DNA from: Nitrospira sp.
GTDB taxonomy: Bacteria; Nitrospirota; Nitrospiria; Nitrospirales; Nitrospiraceae
DNA length: 64,000 nt
Assembly: GCA_024998565.1 (NCBI GenBank)
Contig: JACOEM010000008.1
Coordinates: forward strand, 62,001-126,000
Direction of reading: 5' to 3'
Numbering within the stretch: the stretch's first letter is position 1; the number at the start of each line of letters is the position of its first letter. Below, piece by piece: positions 24,995 to 34,519 of the stretch. The translations under genes and the position numbers were made by a program. Below the pieces are notes generated by a model that worked only from the letters and a program-made list of their open reading frames with translations, ran no database searches and was not told the DNA's origin.

Positions 24995-27673
24995 TTATGC
25001 GTCCAGCATCTTACGAATCGTTGAAAAATCGCCGTCGGTCGGCATCACGAAGAGACAGCGACCATCGCTCCGGGAGGCCCATATCTCTCCAACCGCTCGT
25101 TTCTCTTCGGCATCGACACCGTCGAAGAGATGTTTTCCCTTATATTCGACCGCCAGCGTACGGCCGTCCGTCAGTTGACACAGAAAATCAGGATAGAACC
25201 AGTCCTTGGATGTTTGCAGCCGGAAGGAAGTCGATTTGCGTGCAAGATTTCTCACCCAGAATCTCACCTGCGGCAGTCCATCGAGAAACTGCGCACATTG
25301 AAACTCTTCTGTGATCCGCCCTTCGGCCGTCTTTTCCGTCAACTCACCGGGCTTGGGTCCGAAGTAATGCTTCTGAAACTGAAAGCCGCCCTCATACACG
25401 CGGCTTGGCTCATAGCCCATAGTCTTGAAATTCATCGTGCGCTCTTCGGTCACAGTGAGCGGTGAGTCGGAAAGAAGCAGCAGCTGAAAAGACGCCTTCC
25501 GCTCACCCTCCCGATGGTCCTGAATCCGCGCCGCAATCTCATCGCGGAGCCGGAATCGATCGAGCGCCAGAGCACCGATGTCCGCAATCCCATACTTCGC
25601 CATCAGTCCACGAATAACCTTCCGAAGAAACTCTGCCGATTCCCCGACGGGAATGTCGTGGTGATCGATTTCCCGATCCAGCCAGGCGACGAGCCTTTCT
25701 AAGGGCCAGTCGTCTTGACCGCTGAAGTGAAACATCTGTTGGTGCAGCGTGCCGACAAAATCGGCATCGCCTGTATCGCCCAGCAGCGTCGTCTGGACAT
25801 CACCCTTCTGTCCGACATCGATCACCCCAACCTTTCCATACGGACGAGCCAGCGGGTTATACGCCGCAGGCAACGACGCATCCTTCTCGCTCAGCTTCCA
25901 GGGGTGGTCGAGCAAAAAGGTGCTTTCGAACTCGTACAGCATGCCGTTCTCGGCAAAGCAGAGCAGCGGCACAAGAAAGTCTAACTGCTGCTCATACGGC
26001 GAGGGCTTTCTCGGCTTTCCAGTTCCGCCGAAGGCTTGCTCCGCCTGACGGACCATCTCCGCGGCTTCCGCGAGCCTGGCTTTGGCGCCCGGAGTCGTGA
26101 CACAGCTTTGCACCTTTTCCAGGTCATCGTGGTCGAGCGGCACGACTATGGTGATGGCGCCGCTGGCGGCATCGATCCGCACCTTTCCGCCAAGCGCGGG
26201 CTCCTGGACCTGGACGACTGTGGGATCGATCTCGTCAGGACCAACGGTCACAGTCTGCGGTTGCACACCAAGCGGCAGCGTGCCTTGCGGCACGGAAAGA
26301 ATGATCCGTTCGGCCTCTGCCTTCGTAAACCCATTGTGTTCCAATGCCTCGCGCAGCTCCGCCAATACTGTTGTAATCGAATCCGAAACGGAGAAGGCAT
26401 AGGCGCAATTCAGGTCAGGATGCCGCTTCGCCTGCGCATTCGGCAGGCGAAGAATGCGCCCGACAATTTGCTCAATCGCCGTGGCCGACCAGGTCTCTTT
26501 CAAGCTGCAGAGCACATAGGCAAAGGGGCAATCCCACCCCTCGCGCAATTTCTCCACCGTGATGATCACCCGAACCGGGCACTTCGGCGAGGCGATATCC
26601 TTCACCCCTTTGAGTTCATCGAGCCTGCCGACGGAAATCTTCACCTCGTCGTTTGAAAGCCCGAACTCGCGCACCAACCGCTCACGCAGCGGTTCACAGG
26701 CATCGACCCGCTCAGCCTGAATCAAAAGAATGGGACGGATATATTCGGTCGTCTGCTGCCCTTCCAGGGCGGCGAGCCTTTCCAGATCGGCCCGAAGCGT
26801 GAGGGCTTCCGCCAGCAGTTGGTCCCGCTGACTCGGGTGTCTGGTGACCACCCGCAACGGCAACTTGACCATCTGCGCCATTTTGAGTTCCGCCGCCGAG
26901 ACACGATGCAGCACGTTGGACGGAGTCTTTTCGCGTGCCGGCGTCGCCGTAAACTCGACGATGCACGAGGGCAGGACGTTGCCGAGCGTCGCAAAGGACA
27001 GATCGGTCCGGGCATTGTGCGCCTCATCCACGATCACGATCGGCCGCCGAAGCCGCAGCGCGTTGACCAACGATGGTTTGGGCTTTCCGTCCACACCGGG
27101 GAATAGGTCCCCAAGGCGGTCGGGAGGCACATTCATCACATGTTCGGAAAACGCGCCGTTTTGGTCGTAGACCCTGCGCCCGGTCGTGTCCTCGACGCGA
27201 AACGATTGAATGGTGGACACGATCACCACCGTTTGCCCGTCGACAGCTGCACGCGACAAACGCAATGCCTCGTCGATGGTCATCACTTCGACCGCCCCGC
27301 ACGCCAATTCCAGCGCACGGCGGTACGGATGGCGTGGATCGCGCAACGCATCCGCCGTTTGATCCAGAATCGTATTGCTCGGCACCAACCAGAGCACCAC
27401 CGCTCGCTCGGCCCGCATGAACTGGCGCTGAGCCAATCCAGCCGCATAACAGGCGAGCAAGGTCTTGCCGCCCCCGGTCGGTACGCGCAAACAGACATAG
27501 GGCATGTCCGGCCCAAGCCCTGCAGCCGAGACCGGAAAGTAGGGCGCTGCCTCACCGAATCGGCGCGTGACTTCCCGAAAGGCGATCTCCGGATTTTTGG
27601 TCTGGGCAGTGAGGCGAAAGAAGTCACCTAACGACTCTAATACCCGCTCCTGATAGTCTTTGAGCGTAATCAC
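24995..27673 (-). CDS. res: Type III restriction enzyme, Res (helicase-nuclease) subunit
   Basis: 892 residues from GTG 27673; this start overlaps the stop of the ORF6N gene (GTGA). Superfamily 2 helicase motifs are present: VPTGGGKT (64-71), DEAHN (216-220), and later REGWDCPFAYVL and QIVGRILRLP. The C-terminus holds a PD-(D/E)xK nuclease site (D829, E843 and K845, in FLCQLTDGRTLAVEYKG). With the Mod subunit it would cleave unmethylated DNA after ATP-driven movement between two asymmetric sites. The gene appears intact. It is the last gene of a three-gene locus. Confidence 0.92.
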   Translation of the reverse strand: MITLKDYQERVLESLGDFFRLTAQTKNPEIAFREVTRRFGEAAPYFPVSAAGLGPDMPYVCLRVPTGGGKTLLACYAAGLAQRQFMRAERAVVLWLVPSNTILDQTADALRDPRHPYRRALELACGAVEVMTIDEALRLSRAAVDGQTVVIVSTIQSFRVEDTTGRRVYDQNGAFSEHVMNVPPDRLGDLFPGVDGKPKPSLVNALRLRRPIVIVDEAHNARTDLSFATLGNVLPSCIVEFTATPAREKTPSNVLHRVSAAELKMAQMVKLPLRVVTRHPSQRDQLLAEALTLRADLERLAALEGQQTTEYIRPILLIQAERVDACEPLRERLVREFGLSNDEVKISVGRLDELKGVKDIASPKCPVRVIITVEKLREGWDCPFAYVLCSLKETWSATAIEQIVGRILRLPNAQAKRHPDLNCAYAFSVSDSITTVLAELREALEHNGFTKAEAERIILSVPQGTLPLGVQPQTVTVGPDEIDPTVVQVQEPALGGKVRIDAASGAITIVVPLDHDDLEKVQSCVTTPGAKARLAEAAEMVRQAEQAFGGTGKPRKPSPYEQQLDFLVPLLCFAENGMLYEFESTFLLDHPWKLSEKDASLPAAYNPLARPYGKVGVIDVGQKGDVQTTLLGDTGDADFVGTLHQQMFHFSGQDDWPLERLVAWLDREIDHHDIPVGESAEFLRKVIRGLMAKYGIADIGALALDRFRLRDEIAARIQDHREGERKASFQLLLLSDSPLTVTEERTMNFKTMGYEPSRVYEGGFQFQKHYFGPKPGELTEKTAEGRITEEFQCAQFLDGLPQVRFWVRNLARKSTSFRLQTSKDWFYPDFLCQLTDGRTLAVEYKGKHLFDGVDAEEKRAVGEIWASRSDGRCLFVMPTDGDFSTIRKMLDA

Positions 27674-28263
27674 GCCTTGCCCTTCGACTGAAAGCCGATG
27701 CGGCGTGTGGGAGCATCCGGAGGCGGCTGCAACAGCGGCAACAGCTTCTCGTAGACATCCAGCAAGGCCGTGTCGTGCTCTAGCAACGTGCGATCGATTT
27801 CGGCCAAACGTTTCAGAATGGCGTGATTCGCGGCAACATGCTCGCGCAGGCGGACAAACGCCCGCACCACAAACACACTCATCTGGACCGCCCGCTCGCT
27901 GCGAAGAATGTTCGCGGCCATCACGGCACCATGTTCCGTGAAAGCCCAGGGGCAATACCGACGCCCGCCGTGGGAGGTGGTCACAATCTGTGACCACCTC
28001 GGATGAACCTCCGTCGATTCAGCATGTTGCAAACTTGAGGTCGCAAATTGCGACCTCAAGTTGCCGAACTCAGTAGTCGTCAGTTGAAAGGCGAAATCAT
28101 GCGGGAACCGCTGTCGGTTCCGTTTGAATGCCTCATTGAATCGTTTTGTCGTTACTCCATAGAGGCGAGCCAAGTCGGCATCAAGAATCACGCGCTGATT
28201 CCTGATGACAAGAATCAACGGCTCCAGGGGACCATGCGGGGGCGATTTCTTGCGAGTAGCCAT
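27670..28263 (-). CDS. ORF6N/KilA-N-type DNA-binding protein
   Basis: 197 residues. The N-terminal ORF6N domain is clear: VILDADLARLYGVTTKRFNE, then RFPHDFAFQLTTTE and ALTEHG-like AFTEHGAVMAANIL. A helical C-terminal region follows. These domains are common on phages and mobile elements and bind DNA. It lies between mod and res and is coupled to res, so it may act with, or regulate, the restriction system. Phage-type origin is inference from the family. Confidence 0.88.
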   Translation of the reverse strand: MATRKKSPPHGPLEPLILVIRNQRVILDADLARLYGVTTKRFNEAFKRNRQRFPHDFAFQLTTTEFGNLRSQFATSSLQHAESTEVHPRWSQIVTTSHGGRRYCPWAFTEHGAVMAANILRSERAVQMSVFVVRAFVRLREHVAANHAILKRLAEIDRTLLEHDTALLDVYEKLLPLLQPPPDAPTRRIGFQSKGKA

Positions 28264-28266
28264 GCG

Positions 28267-29868
28267 TCAACTCACCTTGATCTCGTAGGGCGTCTGCCTG
28301 ATCAGAATCCGCTCCGCCTGCAGCCGGTCTTTCCCCAACAGGCAGCCGGCACAATAGATCACTTTCTGCCCGTCGAACTTCGGAAGTTTCGCCAACACTG
28401 CGCGGGTCAGCACGTTGCCCCCTTGAGCACTTTTATCGTCGAGGATGCCGTTGTAGAGCAGATAGACCCCCACGCCGCGACACTCACCCAGGAACGGCGA
28501 CTTGGTCACACGCCCACGCGGCAAGGGCTCGCCCGTTTCGGTGAAATAGACATGCCTTGCCAAATCGGCAAAGCTCACAGTCTCACGGATCTTGCCGCTC
28601 TCATCGAACAGCGGCTCTCCTAACTCGCAGTAGCGGAACCCGCCGCCGAGGCCTTCGACTTTCTCCCCCTTGGCATTCTTGTAGCCCTCCGAGACCCGGC
28701 GTACCCGTTCGGCAGTAATGTCGCTGGCGATCTGCGGCTCCATTTCGACAAGGATGAAGCGGCGCGGCTCTGTATCCTGAGCGGCGTTGTTCAACGTCAA
28801 TGTGGCATGTCCTGTCGTCCCGGAACCAGCGAAGGAGTCAAGAATTAGATCACCAGGGCTTGTTGCCTGCTCGATAAGGAGGCCAATAAGTTGCGACGGT
28901 TTTGGAAAGGCAAAGGCCTTCGGCCCCATTATCTCTGCGAGTTCCTTCGTTGCCACAACATTGCCTGGTGCGTCTAATACCGTCGAAAACCCTGTCGTTG
29001 CAGATTGCATATCCGATATGAACCGCTTAAGCCTGGGACGTCCTTCCCGCTTCCGTGGCCATAAAATTCGGTTGTCTTCGATAAGTTCTGCCATGCGCTC
29101 TCGCCCGTAAAGCCATCCTCGGGATGGGTGAGGCTTATAGCTTATGCCCGTCTTCGGATTGACGATTTCATAGTGAAGATTGGGGCGCTCGGCAGGATTC
29201 GCTAACCCAGTTAAGTTGTCACTCATCCAAGGACCGCGCGAATCATTGTCGGAATTCGTGTACTTGCCAAGGTCCTTAGCTTGACCTTGCACACGGAACC
29301 CTGCAGTTCGTTGGTAGCACAGAATATATTCGTGATCGCCTGAAATGCCATTTAGGTTTCGGCTGTCCGTGGCCGTTCGCCGCTTCCAAATAAATGTTGC
29401 AACGTGATTTTCAGCACCAAAAGTTTCGTTCATTGTCAACTTTAGGCGTTCATATTCATGATCATCGATGCTTATTAGAATCACACCATCTTGCCGCAGA
29501 AACTGCCGCAACAGCGCGAGCCGCGGATACATCATGCAGAGCCAGCGGTCATGGCGATCGAGCGTTTCGCCCTCTTTGCCGACGACCTTGCCGAGCCACT
29601 CTCGCATTAACGGGCTGTTCACATTGTCGTTGTAGACCCAATTCTCGTTGCCCGTGTTGTACGGCGGGTCGATGTAGATGCACTTCACCTGCCCTGCGTA
29701 ATAGGGAAGTAACGCTTTTAGGGCTACCAGGTTGTCACCCTGCACGATGAGGTTGCCCTCGCCCGGCTCGCCGCACGCGAGATCCGGCACATCCTTCAGC
29801 AGATGAAACGGCACCTGCCGGTGGTGGTTGACCACCGCCTCTTTTCCGATCCAATTCAACGTGGGCAT
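28267..29868 (-). CDS. mod: Type III restriction-modification DNA methyltransferase, Mod subunit
   Basis: 533 residues. The catalytic motif DPPY (67-70) precedes the AdoMet-binding motif FAGSG (346-350), which is the beta-class order of N6-adenine or N4-cytosine methyltransferases. GDNLVALKALLPYYAGQ and VILISIDDHEYERL are typical of type III Mod proteins. The central region between the motifs is the target-recognition domain. Mod methylates a short asymmetric site on one strand and directs Res. An AGAGGA element precedes ATG 29868. No homopolymer tract suggesting phase variation was seen at the start. Confidence 0.93.
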   Translation of the reverse strand: MPTLNWIGKEAVVNHHRQVPFHLLKDVPDLACGEPGEGNLIVQGDNLVALKALLPYYAGQVKCIYIDPPYNTGNENWVYNDNVNSPLMREWLGKVVGKEGETLDRHDRWLCMMYPRLALLRQFLRQDGVILISIDDHEYERLKLTMNETFGAENHVATFIWKRRTATDSRNLNGISGDHEYILCYQRTAGFRVQGQAKDLGKYTNSDNDSRGPWMSDNLTGLANPAERPNLHYEIVNPKTGISYKPHPSRGWLYGRERMAELIEDNRILWPRKREGRPRLKRFISDMQSATTGFSTVLDAPGNVVATKELAEIMGPKAFAFPKPSQLIGLLIEQATSPGDLILDSFAGSGTTGHATLTLNNAAQDTEPRRFILVEMEPQIASDITAERVRRVSEGYKNAKGEKVEGLGGGFRYCELGEPLFDESGKIRETVSFADLARHVYFTETGEPLPRGRVTKSPFLGECRGVGVYLLYNGILDDKSAQGGNVLTRAVLAKLPKFDGQKVIYCAGCLLGKDRLQAERILIRQTPYEIKVS

Positions 29869-30015
29869 GCAACAGTCCTCTGAGCCTGAGCCGCTGAGGG
29901 ATACCCGTTTCCCATCGGGAAATCAACCAAGCCCGCTATCAAAGCAGATGCATCTCCGTTTCATTCATCCAACTCATCTTAATGGCCCTCCAAGCTTGCC
30001 CGAACCTCTCCCCCA

Positions 30016-30109
30016 GGGCTGGCGTCCGGCGATCCTCAACTGCGCGCGTCGAACGAGGCCCTTCCTAGGGCGCGCGTTCCGCGAGCAAGAGGATGCCGGA
30101 CGCCGGCCC
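30016..30109. repeat. Large palindromic repeat, family B copy 2
   Basis: The outer arms pair (GGCTGGCGTCCGGCGATCCTC against the reverse complement of GAGGATGCCGGACGCCGGCC, allowing one bulge) around the shared core AACTGCGCGCGTCGAACGAG. An inner hairpin follows. It lies in the 29869-30406 gap between the divergent mod and prenyl-synthase genes. Confidence 0.7.
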
Positions 30110-30157
30110 TCCCCGTACATCATGACAATCCTTCCAAGCTCGCTTGCTTCCCCTTTA

Positions 30158-30325
30158 GGGAGGGTGGTCTGGTTGGTCTCCTACTGCGCGCCATCGACCG
30201 AGCACATTCTGATCGTGCGCGGTCTGCGAGGTGCGCGACGCGAGGAATAACGAGCGTCACGGTTGCGCACGCCGGCGAGACGGTGAGCCGGCCGTGTCTT
30301 CCAGGAGACTAACAGGCCACCCTCC
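30158..30325. repeat. Large palindromic repeat, family B copy 3
   Basis: The outer arms pair (GGGTGGTCTGGTTGGTCTCC against the reverse complement of GGAGACTAACAGGCCACCC). The core CTGCGCGCCATCGACCGAG carries an inner GCAC...GTGC hairpin, and the right half matches copy 1 inverted over about 75 bases. Confidence 0.7.
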
Positions 30326-30335
30326 CGCTCCCCGT

Positions 30336-30365
30336 TTGACACTCCCCGAACCCCTTTGTTACTCT
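30336..30365 (+). promoter_or_regulatory. Candidate sigma70-type promoter of the prenyl-synthase gene
   Basis: TTGACA (30336-30341), an 18-base spacer and TACTCT (30360-30365). It lies about 40 bases before ATG 30407 and just after a family B palindrome. The -10 match is partial. Confidence 0.4.
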
Positions 30366-30406
30366 CTCGCGCACATGAAGACGCACAGCCCCCTGAGCAC
30401 TCCGGC

Positions 30407-31330
30407 ATGAGCCCCACGGGCCAACTGACCCCGACCGGTCTGGACATCCGCCAGTACCTCGAACGGAAACGCGAGGAGGTGGATCAGTATCTGCAATCGG
30501 TCATTCCGAGTGCCGAAACCATGCCCACGACGCTGCATGAGAGCATGCGGTACAGCCTGTTCGCAGGTGGGAAACGGGTCCGGCCCATTCTGGCCATTGC
30601 CGCCGCCGAAGCGGTCGGCCACGCTGGCAAGGCTGTTTTGCCCGTTGCGTCCTCACTGGAATTGATCCACACCTATTCCCTCATTCACGACGATCTCCCG
30701 GCGATGGACAACGACGATTTTCGCCGCGGGAAACCGACGAACCACAAAGTCTACGGCGAAGCGATGGCGATCCTGGCCGGCGACGCGCTGCTGACCATGG
30801 CCTTCGAACTCTGCGCCCGCGCGAATGCCGAGCACAATCTCGATGCCGCGCGCCAGGTTCAGCTGATCCGTGAACTGGCTATCGGATCGGGCAATCTCGG
30901 CATGGTGGGCGGGCAGGTCCTCGACATTCAGGCCGAAAACAAGGACATCGACCTCGCCACATTGCAATCCATCCACAAACACAAGACCGGGATGCTCATT
31001 CGAGCGGCCGTGCGGATGGGCGCGATTACGGCCGGGGCGACGCCCGCACAACTCGACGACCTGACCTTCTATGCCGAACAGATCGGCCTGGCCTTCCAAA
31101 TCGCCGACGATGTGCTGAACGTCACCGGCACGCGTGAGGAACTCGGCAAGAATCCCAACACCGACGCCCAACGCGGCAAAAAAACCTACCCGACGTTTTA
31201 CGGCGTCGAGGGAGCCAAGCAACTGGCGGAAGAGTGCGTCACTCGCGCCAATGACCGGCTTGCCTCCTTCGGCACAAAAGCCGATCCACTCCGCGAACTA
31301 GCCCGGTATATCACCTCGCGGAAAAATTAA
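30407..31330 (+). CDS. ispA: Polyprenyl (geranyl/farnesyl) diphosphate synthase
   Basis: 307 residues from ATG 30407. The first aspartate-rich motif is in HDDLPAMDNDDFRRGKPTNH and the second is in FQIADDVLNVTG; GGKRVRP is the diphosphate-binding site. It condenses isopentenyl diphosphate with allylic diphosphates to give C15 (possibly C20) products in the cytoplasm. The two residues between the first and third aspartates of the first motif, with the YSLIH segment before it, fit a bacterial IspA-type enzyme. It precedes hpnA and a carotenoid gene, so it probably feeds hopanoid and carotenoid synthesis. Confidence 0.92.
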   Translation: MSPTGQLTPTGLDIRQYLERKREEVDQYLQSVIPSAETMPTTLHESMRYSLFAGGKRVRPILAIAAAEAVGHAGKAVLPVASSLELIHTYSLIHDDLPAMDNDDFRRGKPTNHKVYGEAMAILAGDALLTMAFELCARANAEHNLDAARQVQLIRELAIGSGNLGMVGGQVLDIQAENKDIDLATLQSIHKHKTGMLIRAAVRMGAITAGATPAQLDDLTFYAEQIGLAFQIADDVLNVTGTREELGKNPNTDAQRGKKTYPTFYGVEGAKQLAEECVTRANDRLASFGTKADPLRELARYITSRKN

Positions 31331-31436
31331 CCGTGAGGCGTGAAACGTAAGACGTGAAACGCGACCCCCTCGTCCAGACCATCATCTCTCCCAACATACC
31401 TTTCACCTTGGCCGTTTCACTTTTTACGTCTTCCCC
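31331..31436. repeat. Intergenic ACGTTTCACG-type repeats
   Basis: GGCGTGAAACGTAAGACGTG just after the prenyl-synthase stop and GTTTCACTTTTTACGTCTTC just before hpnA form an inverted pair. They could fold into a stem between the two genes. No gene is present here. Confidence 0.45.
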
Positions 31437-32420
31437 ATGAAAGCTCTCGTCACCGGCGCAACAGGGTTTGTCGGCGGGGCTGTGGCGCGGGCCCTGCTCA
31501 AGAGTGGGGTCGAAGTCCGCGTGCTCGCTCGAAAAGGTGCAGACCTCCAAAACCTCACCGGACTCCCCGTCGAGCAGGTTGATGGAGACCTACGCAACCC
31601 CGAGTCGCTCCGGCGTGCCCTCAGCGGTTGCCGGCAGCTCTATCACGTGGCGGCCCATTACGCTCTCTGGGCAAAAGACCCGTCGATCTTCTACGACATC
31701 AACGTCACCGGCACGCGAACCCTACTGGAGGCGGCCCGCGAAGTCGGCATCGAACGAACCGTCTACTGCAGCACCATCGGCGCAATCGGCCTGCCGCCGG
31801 GCGGGGGATTGGGAACGGAAGAGACGCCGGTGTCGCTGGAGCAGATGGCCGGCCATTACAAACGTTCGAAGTATCTGGCCGAGCAGGAAGTGTTGAAACT
31901 TGCGCGCGAAGGCCTGCCGGTCGTGATCGTGAACCCCAGCGCACCGGTCGGCGAAGCAGACGTGAAACCCACTCCCACCGGCCAGATCATCGTCGACTTC
32001 ATGAAGGGCCGCATGCCCGCCTACATCGAAACCGGCATGAACCTGATCGACGTGGACGACGTGGCCCAAGGCCACCTGCTCGCCATGCAGAAGGGCCGGC
32101 AGGGCGAACGCTATATTCTCGGCAACAAGAATCTGCTCCTCAACGACGTGTTCCAGATCCTCAGCCGGATCACCGGGGTGAAGGCCCCGACCATCAAACT
32201 CCCGCGCCTCGCCATTCTGCCGCTGGCCTATGCGAATCAGTGGATCTCAAACCTTACGGGGGTGCCCCCGCGCATTCCGCTCGAAGGGGTGAAGATGGCC
32301 AAGTACAAGATGCATTACGATTGCAGTAAGGCGATCCGGGAGCTCGGCCTGCCCCAAACACCGGTCGAGGTTGCGCTGGAAAAGGCGGTGCGGTGGTTCC
32401 GATCACATGGCTACGTGTAG
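31437..32420 (+). CDS. hpnA: Hopanoid-associated sugar epimerase HpnA
   Basis: 327 residues. An extended short-chain dehydrogenase with the N-terminal NAD(P) motif TGATGFVGGAVARALL, catalytic YKRSKYLAEQEVL (YxxxK) and the HpnA-specific stretch NPSAPVGEADVKPTPTGQ, followed by MPAYIETGMNLIDVDDVAQG. HpnA is found with hopanoid genes and is thought to act on the sugar or ribose side chain of extended hopanoids. No squalene-hopene cyclase is in the window. A family A palindrome begins directly after the TAG stop. Confidence 0.9.
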   Translation: MKALVTGATGFVGGAVARALLKSGVEVRVLARKGADLQNLTGLPVEQVDGDLRNPESLRRALSGCRQLYHVAAHYALWAKDPSIFYDINVTGTRTLLEAAREVGIERTVYCSTIGAIGLPPGGGLGTEETPVSLEQMAGHYKRSKYLAEQEVLKLAREGLPVVIVNPSAPVGEADVKPTPTGQIIVDFMKGRMPAYIETGMNLIDVDDVAQGHLLAMQKGRQGERYILGNKNLLLNDVFQILSRITGVKAPTIKLPRLAILPLAYANQWISNLTGVPPRIPLEGVKMAKYKMHYDCSKAIRELGLPQTPVEVALEKAVRWFRSHGYV

Positions 32421-32633
32421 GCGAATGCTGAAAAAGCCTCCCAACTGCGTTCTCGGCTGGACAAGATCCTCTACGTACCCAGGGAGAAAGAGCTGTCCCG
32501 GCAGCTCGGGGTGGGTAAGAACTGGTACGCCTCCGGTCTTGTCGTCGCCTGCGGCCTTGCCCGAGACAGGGCCGTGTCTTGACGCGCCGAGGTGGGCGGG
32601 TAAGAACGTGACCTGTTTGAGCATTCGTTGATC
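32421..32633. repeat. Large palindromic repeat, family A copy 4 (longer form)
   Basis: The outer arms pair (GCGAATGCTGAAAAAG against the reverse complement of CTGTTTGAGCATTCGT). The family core appears inverted (CTGCGGCCTTGCCCGAG). At about 213 bases it is longer than other copies, as if a second unit were nested in it. It begins right after the hpnA stop codon. Confidence 0.55.
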
Positions 32634-32638
32634 CCCCG

Positions 32639-33451
32639 ATGGAACTCCTTTTCCTTTTCTTTAAAACCATTCTCCTCCGCCCCTACGTCTTTGCCTTCCT
32701 CGCCGCGTTTCTAGTTTCGGCCATCTCATTGATCGGCTGGCCGCGCACCTGGCGCTTCTGGCTCATCAGCTGGATCACCGCCTTCGTCTGCGAGTTTTCT
32801 TCGACACGCAACGGCATTCCCTTCGGCTGGTACCATTACAACGGCTCAACGGTCGGGCAGGAACTTTACTTCTCCAATATCCCCTTCATGGACTCGATCT
32901 CGTTCTCGTTCCTGCTGTTCGCCAGTTATTGCCTGGCGCTGTTGTTTCTCTTGCCGATACGGGCAGGCGCCAGCACCGACAGGGCACCACGGCTTCACGA
33001 TCTGAAGTTCGATCTGCCGTTCCGGACGAGTTGGCCGGTGTTCGCCTTGACGGTGCTGTTCTTCGCCTTCATCGATATGGTCATCGATCCGGTCGCCTTG
33101 CGAGGGGACCGTTGGTTTCTGGGAAAGATTTATTACTACCCGGATCCCGGCGTGCATTTCGGCGTCCCGATGGCGAACTATGTCGGGTGGGCGGTCGTCG
33201 GCGCCATCTCCCTGTTGATCTACTTTCCATTGGACCGGCGGCTCAACCGGCCCTTGCCGCAACACCGTCCCTCAATCACGCATCGCCTGTTGCTGGGCGG
33301 CGGACTCTATTATGGAGTGCTGGCCTTTAACCTGGCCATGACGTTCTGGATCGGCGAAACCCTTCAAGGCACCACCGGCCTCCTCATGTATGTGCCGATA
33401 ACGACCATCCTGTTGCTACGCCTGCTCACGCCTGCGACACAATCTACATAA
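32639..33451 (+). CDS. Carotenoid biosynthesis protein (DUF422, CruF-like)
   Basis: 270 residues with about seven transmembrane helices. DUF422 signatures include IPFGWYHYNGSTVGQELYF, FIDMVIDPVALRGDRWFLG and FGVPMANYVGWAVVGA. Members hydrate carotenoid ends (CruF, bacterioruberin hydratase) in the membrane. The isoprenoid-chain synthase and hpnA upstream support a terpenoid role. Which carotenoid is modified is unknown; no phytoene synthase or desaturase lies in the window. Confidence 0.88.
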   Translation: MELLFLFFKTILLRPYVFAFLAAFLVSAISLIGWPRTWRFWLISWITAFVCEFSSTRNGIPFGWYHYNGSTVGQELYFSNIPFMDSISFSFLLFASYCLALLFLLPIRAGASTDRAPRLHDLKFDLPFRTSWPVFALTVLFFAFIDMVIDPVALRGDRWFLGKIYYYPDPGVHFGVPMANYVGWAVVGAISLLIYFPLDRRLNRPLPQHRPSITHRLLLGGGLYYGVLAFNLAMTFWIGETLQGTTGLLMYVPITTILLLRLLTPATQST

Positions 33452-33558
33452 ACACACCCGAAGCAGGCCCCCTCGAACCCCGCCGTGATTGGCATTCATT
33501 TGATCGAGACTGTATAGTGTTCACAGGCGTTGCGCCTGCACTGGAAGGTTTGTCTCCG

Positions 33559-34176
33559 ATGAAAAAACTGTGCGGACTGTTGATGATCGGTTTCCTCGCC
33601 GCCCTGGGAATCCTCGGGTGGTTCGGGTATCAGTCCTATAGCACCGGCTTCAGCGCCAAGGCTGAGCCGAACGAGCTGGAGGTGCTGATCGCCAGACAAC
33701 TCCGCCACCTGGCCATTCCGTATGAGAATCGGCAACTCCGGAACCCGCTGCCCGTCACGCAGGAGCTGATGAAGGAGGCCCGTGCCCACTTCGCCGACCA
33801 TTGCGCCTCGTGCCATGCGAACAACGGCAGCGGGGAGACCGTGATCGGCAAGAACGTTTACCCCAAAGCACCGGACCTTCGCCTGCGGGACACGCAAACC
33901 ATGTCCGACGGAGAATTGTTCTTCATCATTCAGAACGGCATTCGCTTCACCGCCATGCCCGGCTGGGGCACCGGCGATCCGGCGAAGGACAGCGGCAGCT
34001 GGCAACTGGTGCATTTCATCCGGCATCTTCCCAGTGTGACCGAAGAAGAATTACAGGAAATGGCCGGCTTGAATCCAAAGACCAAGAAAGAACTCCAGGA
34101 AGAAGCCCTGTTCGACCAGTTTCTGGGCGGTGACGACGCCGCAGCCTCCAAGGCCGCCGGCTCGCATCATCATTAA
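33559..34176 (+). CDS. Cytochrome c, single heme, membrane-anchored
   Basis: 205 residues from ATG 33559 with GGAAGG upstream. One N-terminal membrane helix (LLMIGFLAALGILGWFGY) anchors a class I cytochrome c domain: heme site CASCH and a probable Met ligand in AMPGWGTG. A C-terminal extension of about 50 residues ends in an Ala/His-rich tail (SHHH). It faces the periplasm and carries electrons. It is followed after 22 bases by a small secreted protein, probably in one operon. Partners are unknown. Confidence 0.9.
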   Translation: MKKLCGLLMIGFLAALGILGWFGYQSYSTGFSAKAEPNELEVLIARQLRHLAIPYENRQLRNPLPVTQELMKEARAHFADHCASCHANNGSGETVIGKNVYPKAPDLRLRDTQTMSDGELFFIIQNGIRFTAMPGWGTGDPAKDSGSWQLVHFIRHLPSVTEEELQEMAGLNPKTKKELQEEALFDQFLGGDDAAASKAAGSHHH

Positions 34177-34198
34177 TTCGCGAACGAAAGGACCACCC

Positions 34199-34519
34199 GT
34201 GACATTCCTTCGACTCTTCATTGCCGCGTTCCTTCTGATCTGCGCCCCGGCCGTGGTGGCCGCCCATGGAAGCGGGCAGCACGTGCTCGGCGTCGTAGCC
34301 GCCATCGACGCGACCCATATCGAGGTCAAAACCCCAAAAGGCCAGGTCGTGTCGGTACGAATCACGGACAAGACGCAATATAAGGTGCGGAACCTTCGCC
34401 GCCCGAAGAGTCCGCCGCAGGTGGGAGACCGCGTGGTCATTGAAGCCGAAAAGGGCACCGACGGCCTGATCGCCACGGAAGTCCATTACTCGGACTCCAA
34501 ACCCAAAGAGGCACAATAG
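34199..34519 (+). CDS. Small secreted beta-barrel-type protein (DUF5666-like)
   Basis: 106 residues from GTG 34199; AAAGGA lies about eight bases upstream. After a signal peptide (FIAAFLLICAPAVVAA) the mature 85 residues read as a small OB-like barrel: HVLGVVAAIDATHIEVKTPK, VSVRITDKTQY, then PQVGDRVVIEAEKGTDG. Domains of this type occur as DUF5666 and in metal-export partners. It follows the cytochrome c gene closely. The role is unknown; copper or redox function would be a guess. Confidence 0.8.
   Translation: MTFLRLFIAAFLLICAPAVVAAHGSGQHVLGVVAAIDATHIEVKTPKGQVVSVRITDKTQYKVRNLRRPKSPPQVGDRVVIEAEKGTDGLIATEVHYSDSKPKEAQ

Noticed and set aside
27674-27997. Upstream extension of the Res frame
   Set aside because: It lies within the ORF6N gene in another frame. 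GTG at 27673 overlaps the ORF6N stop and begins with the usual Res N-terminus.
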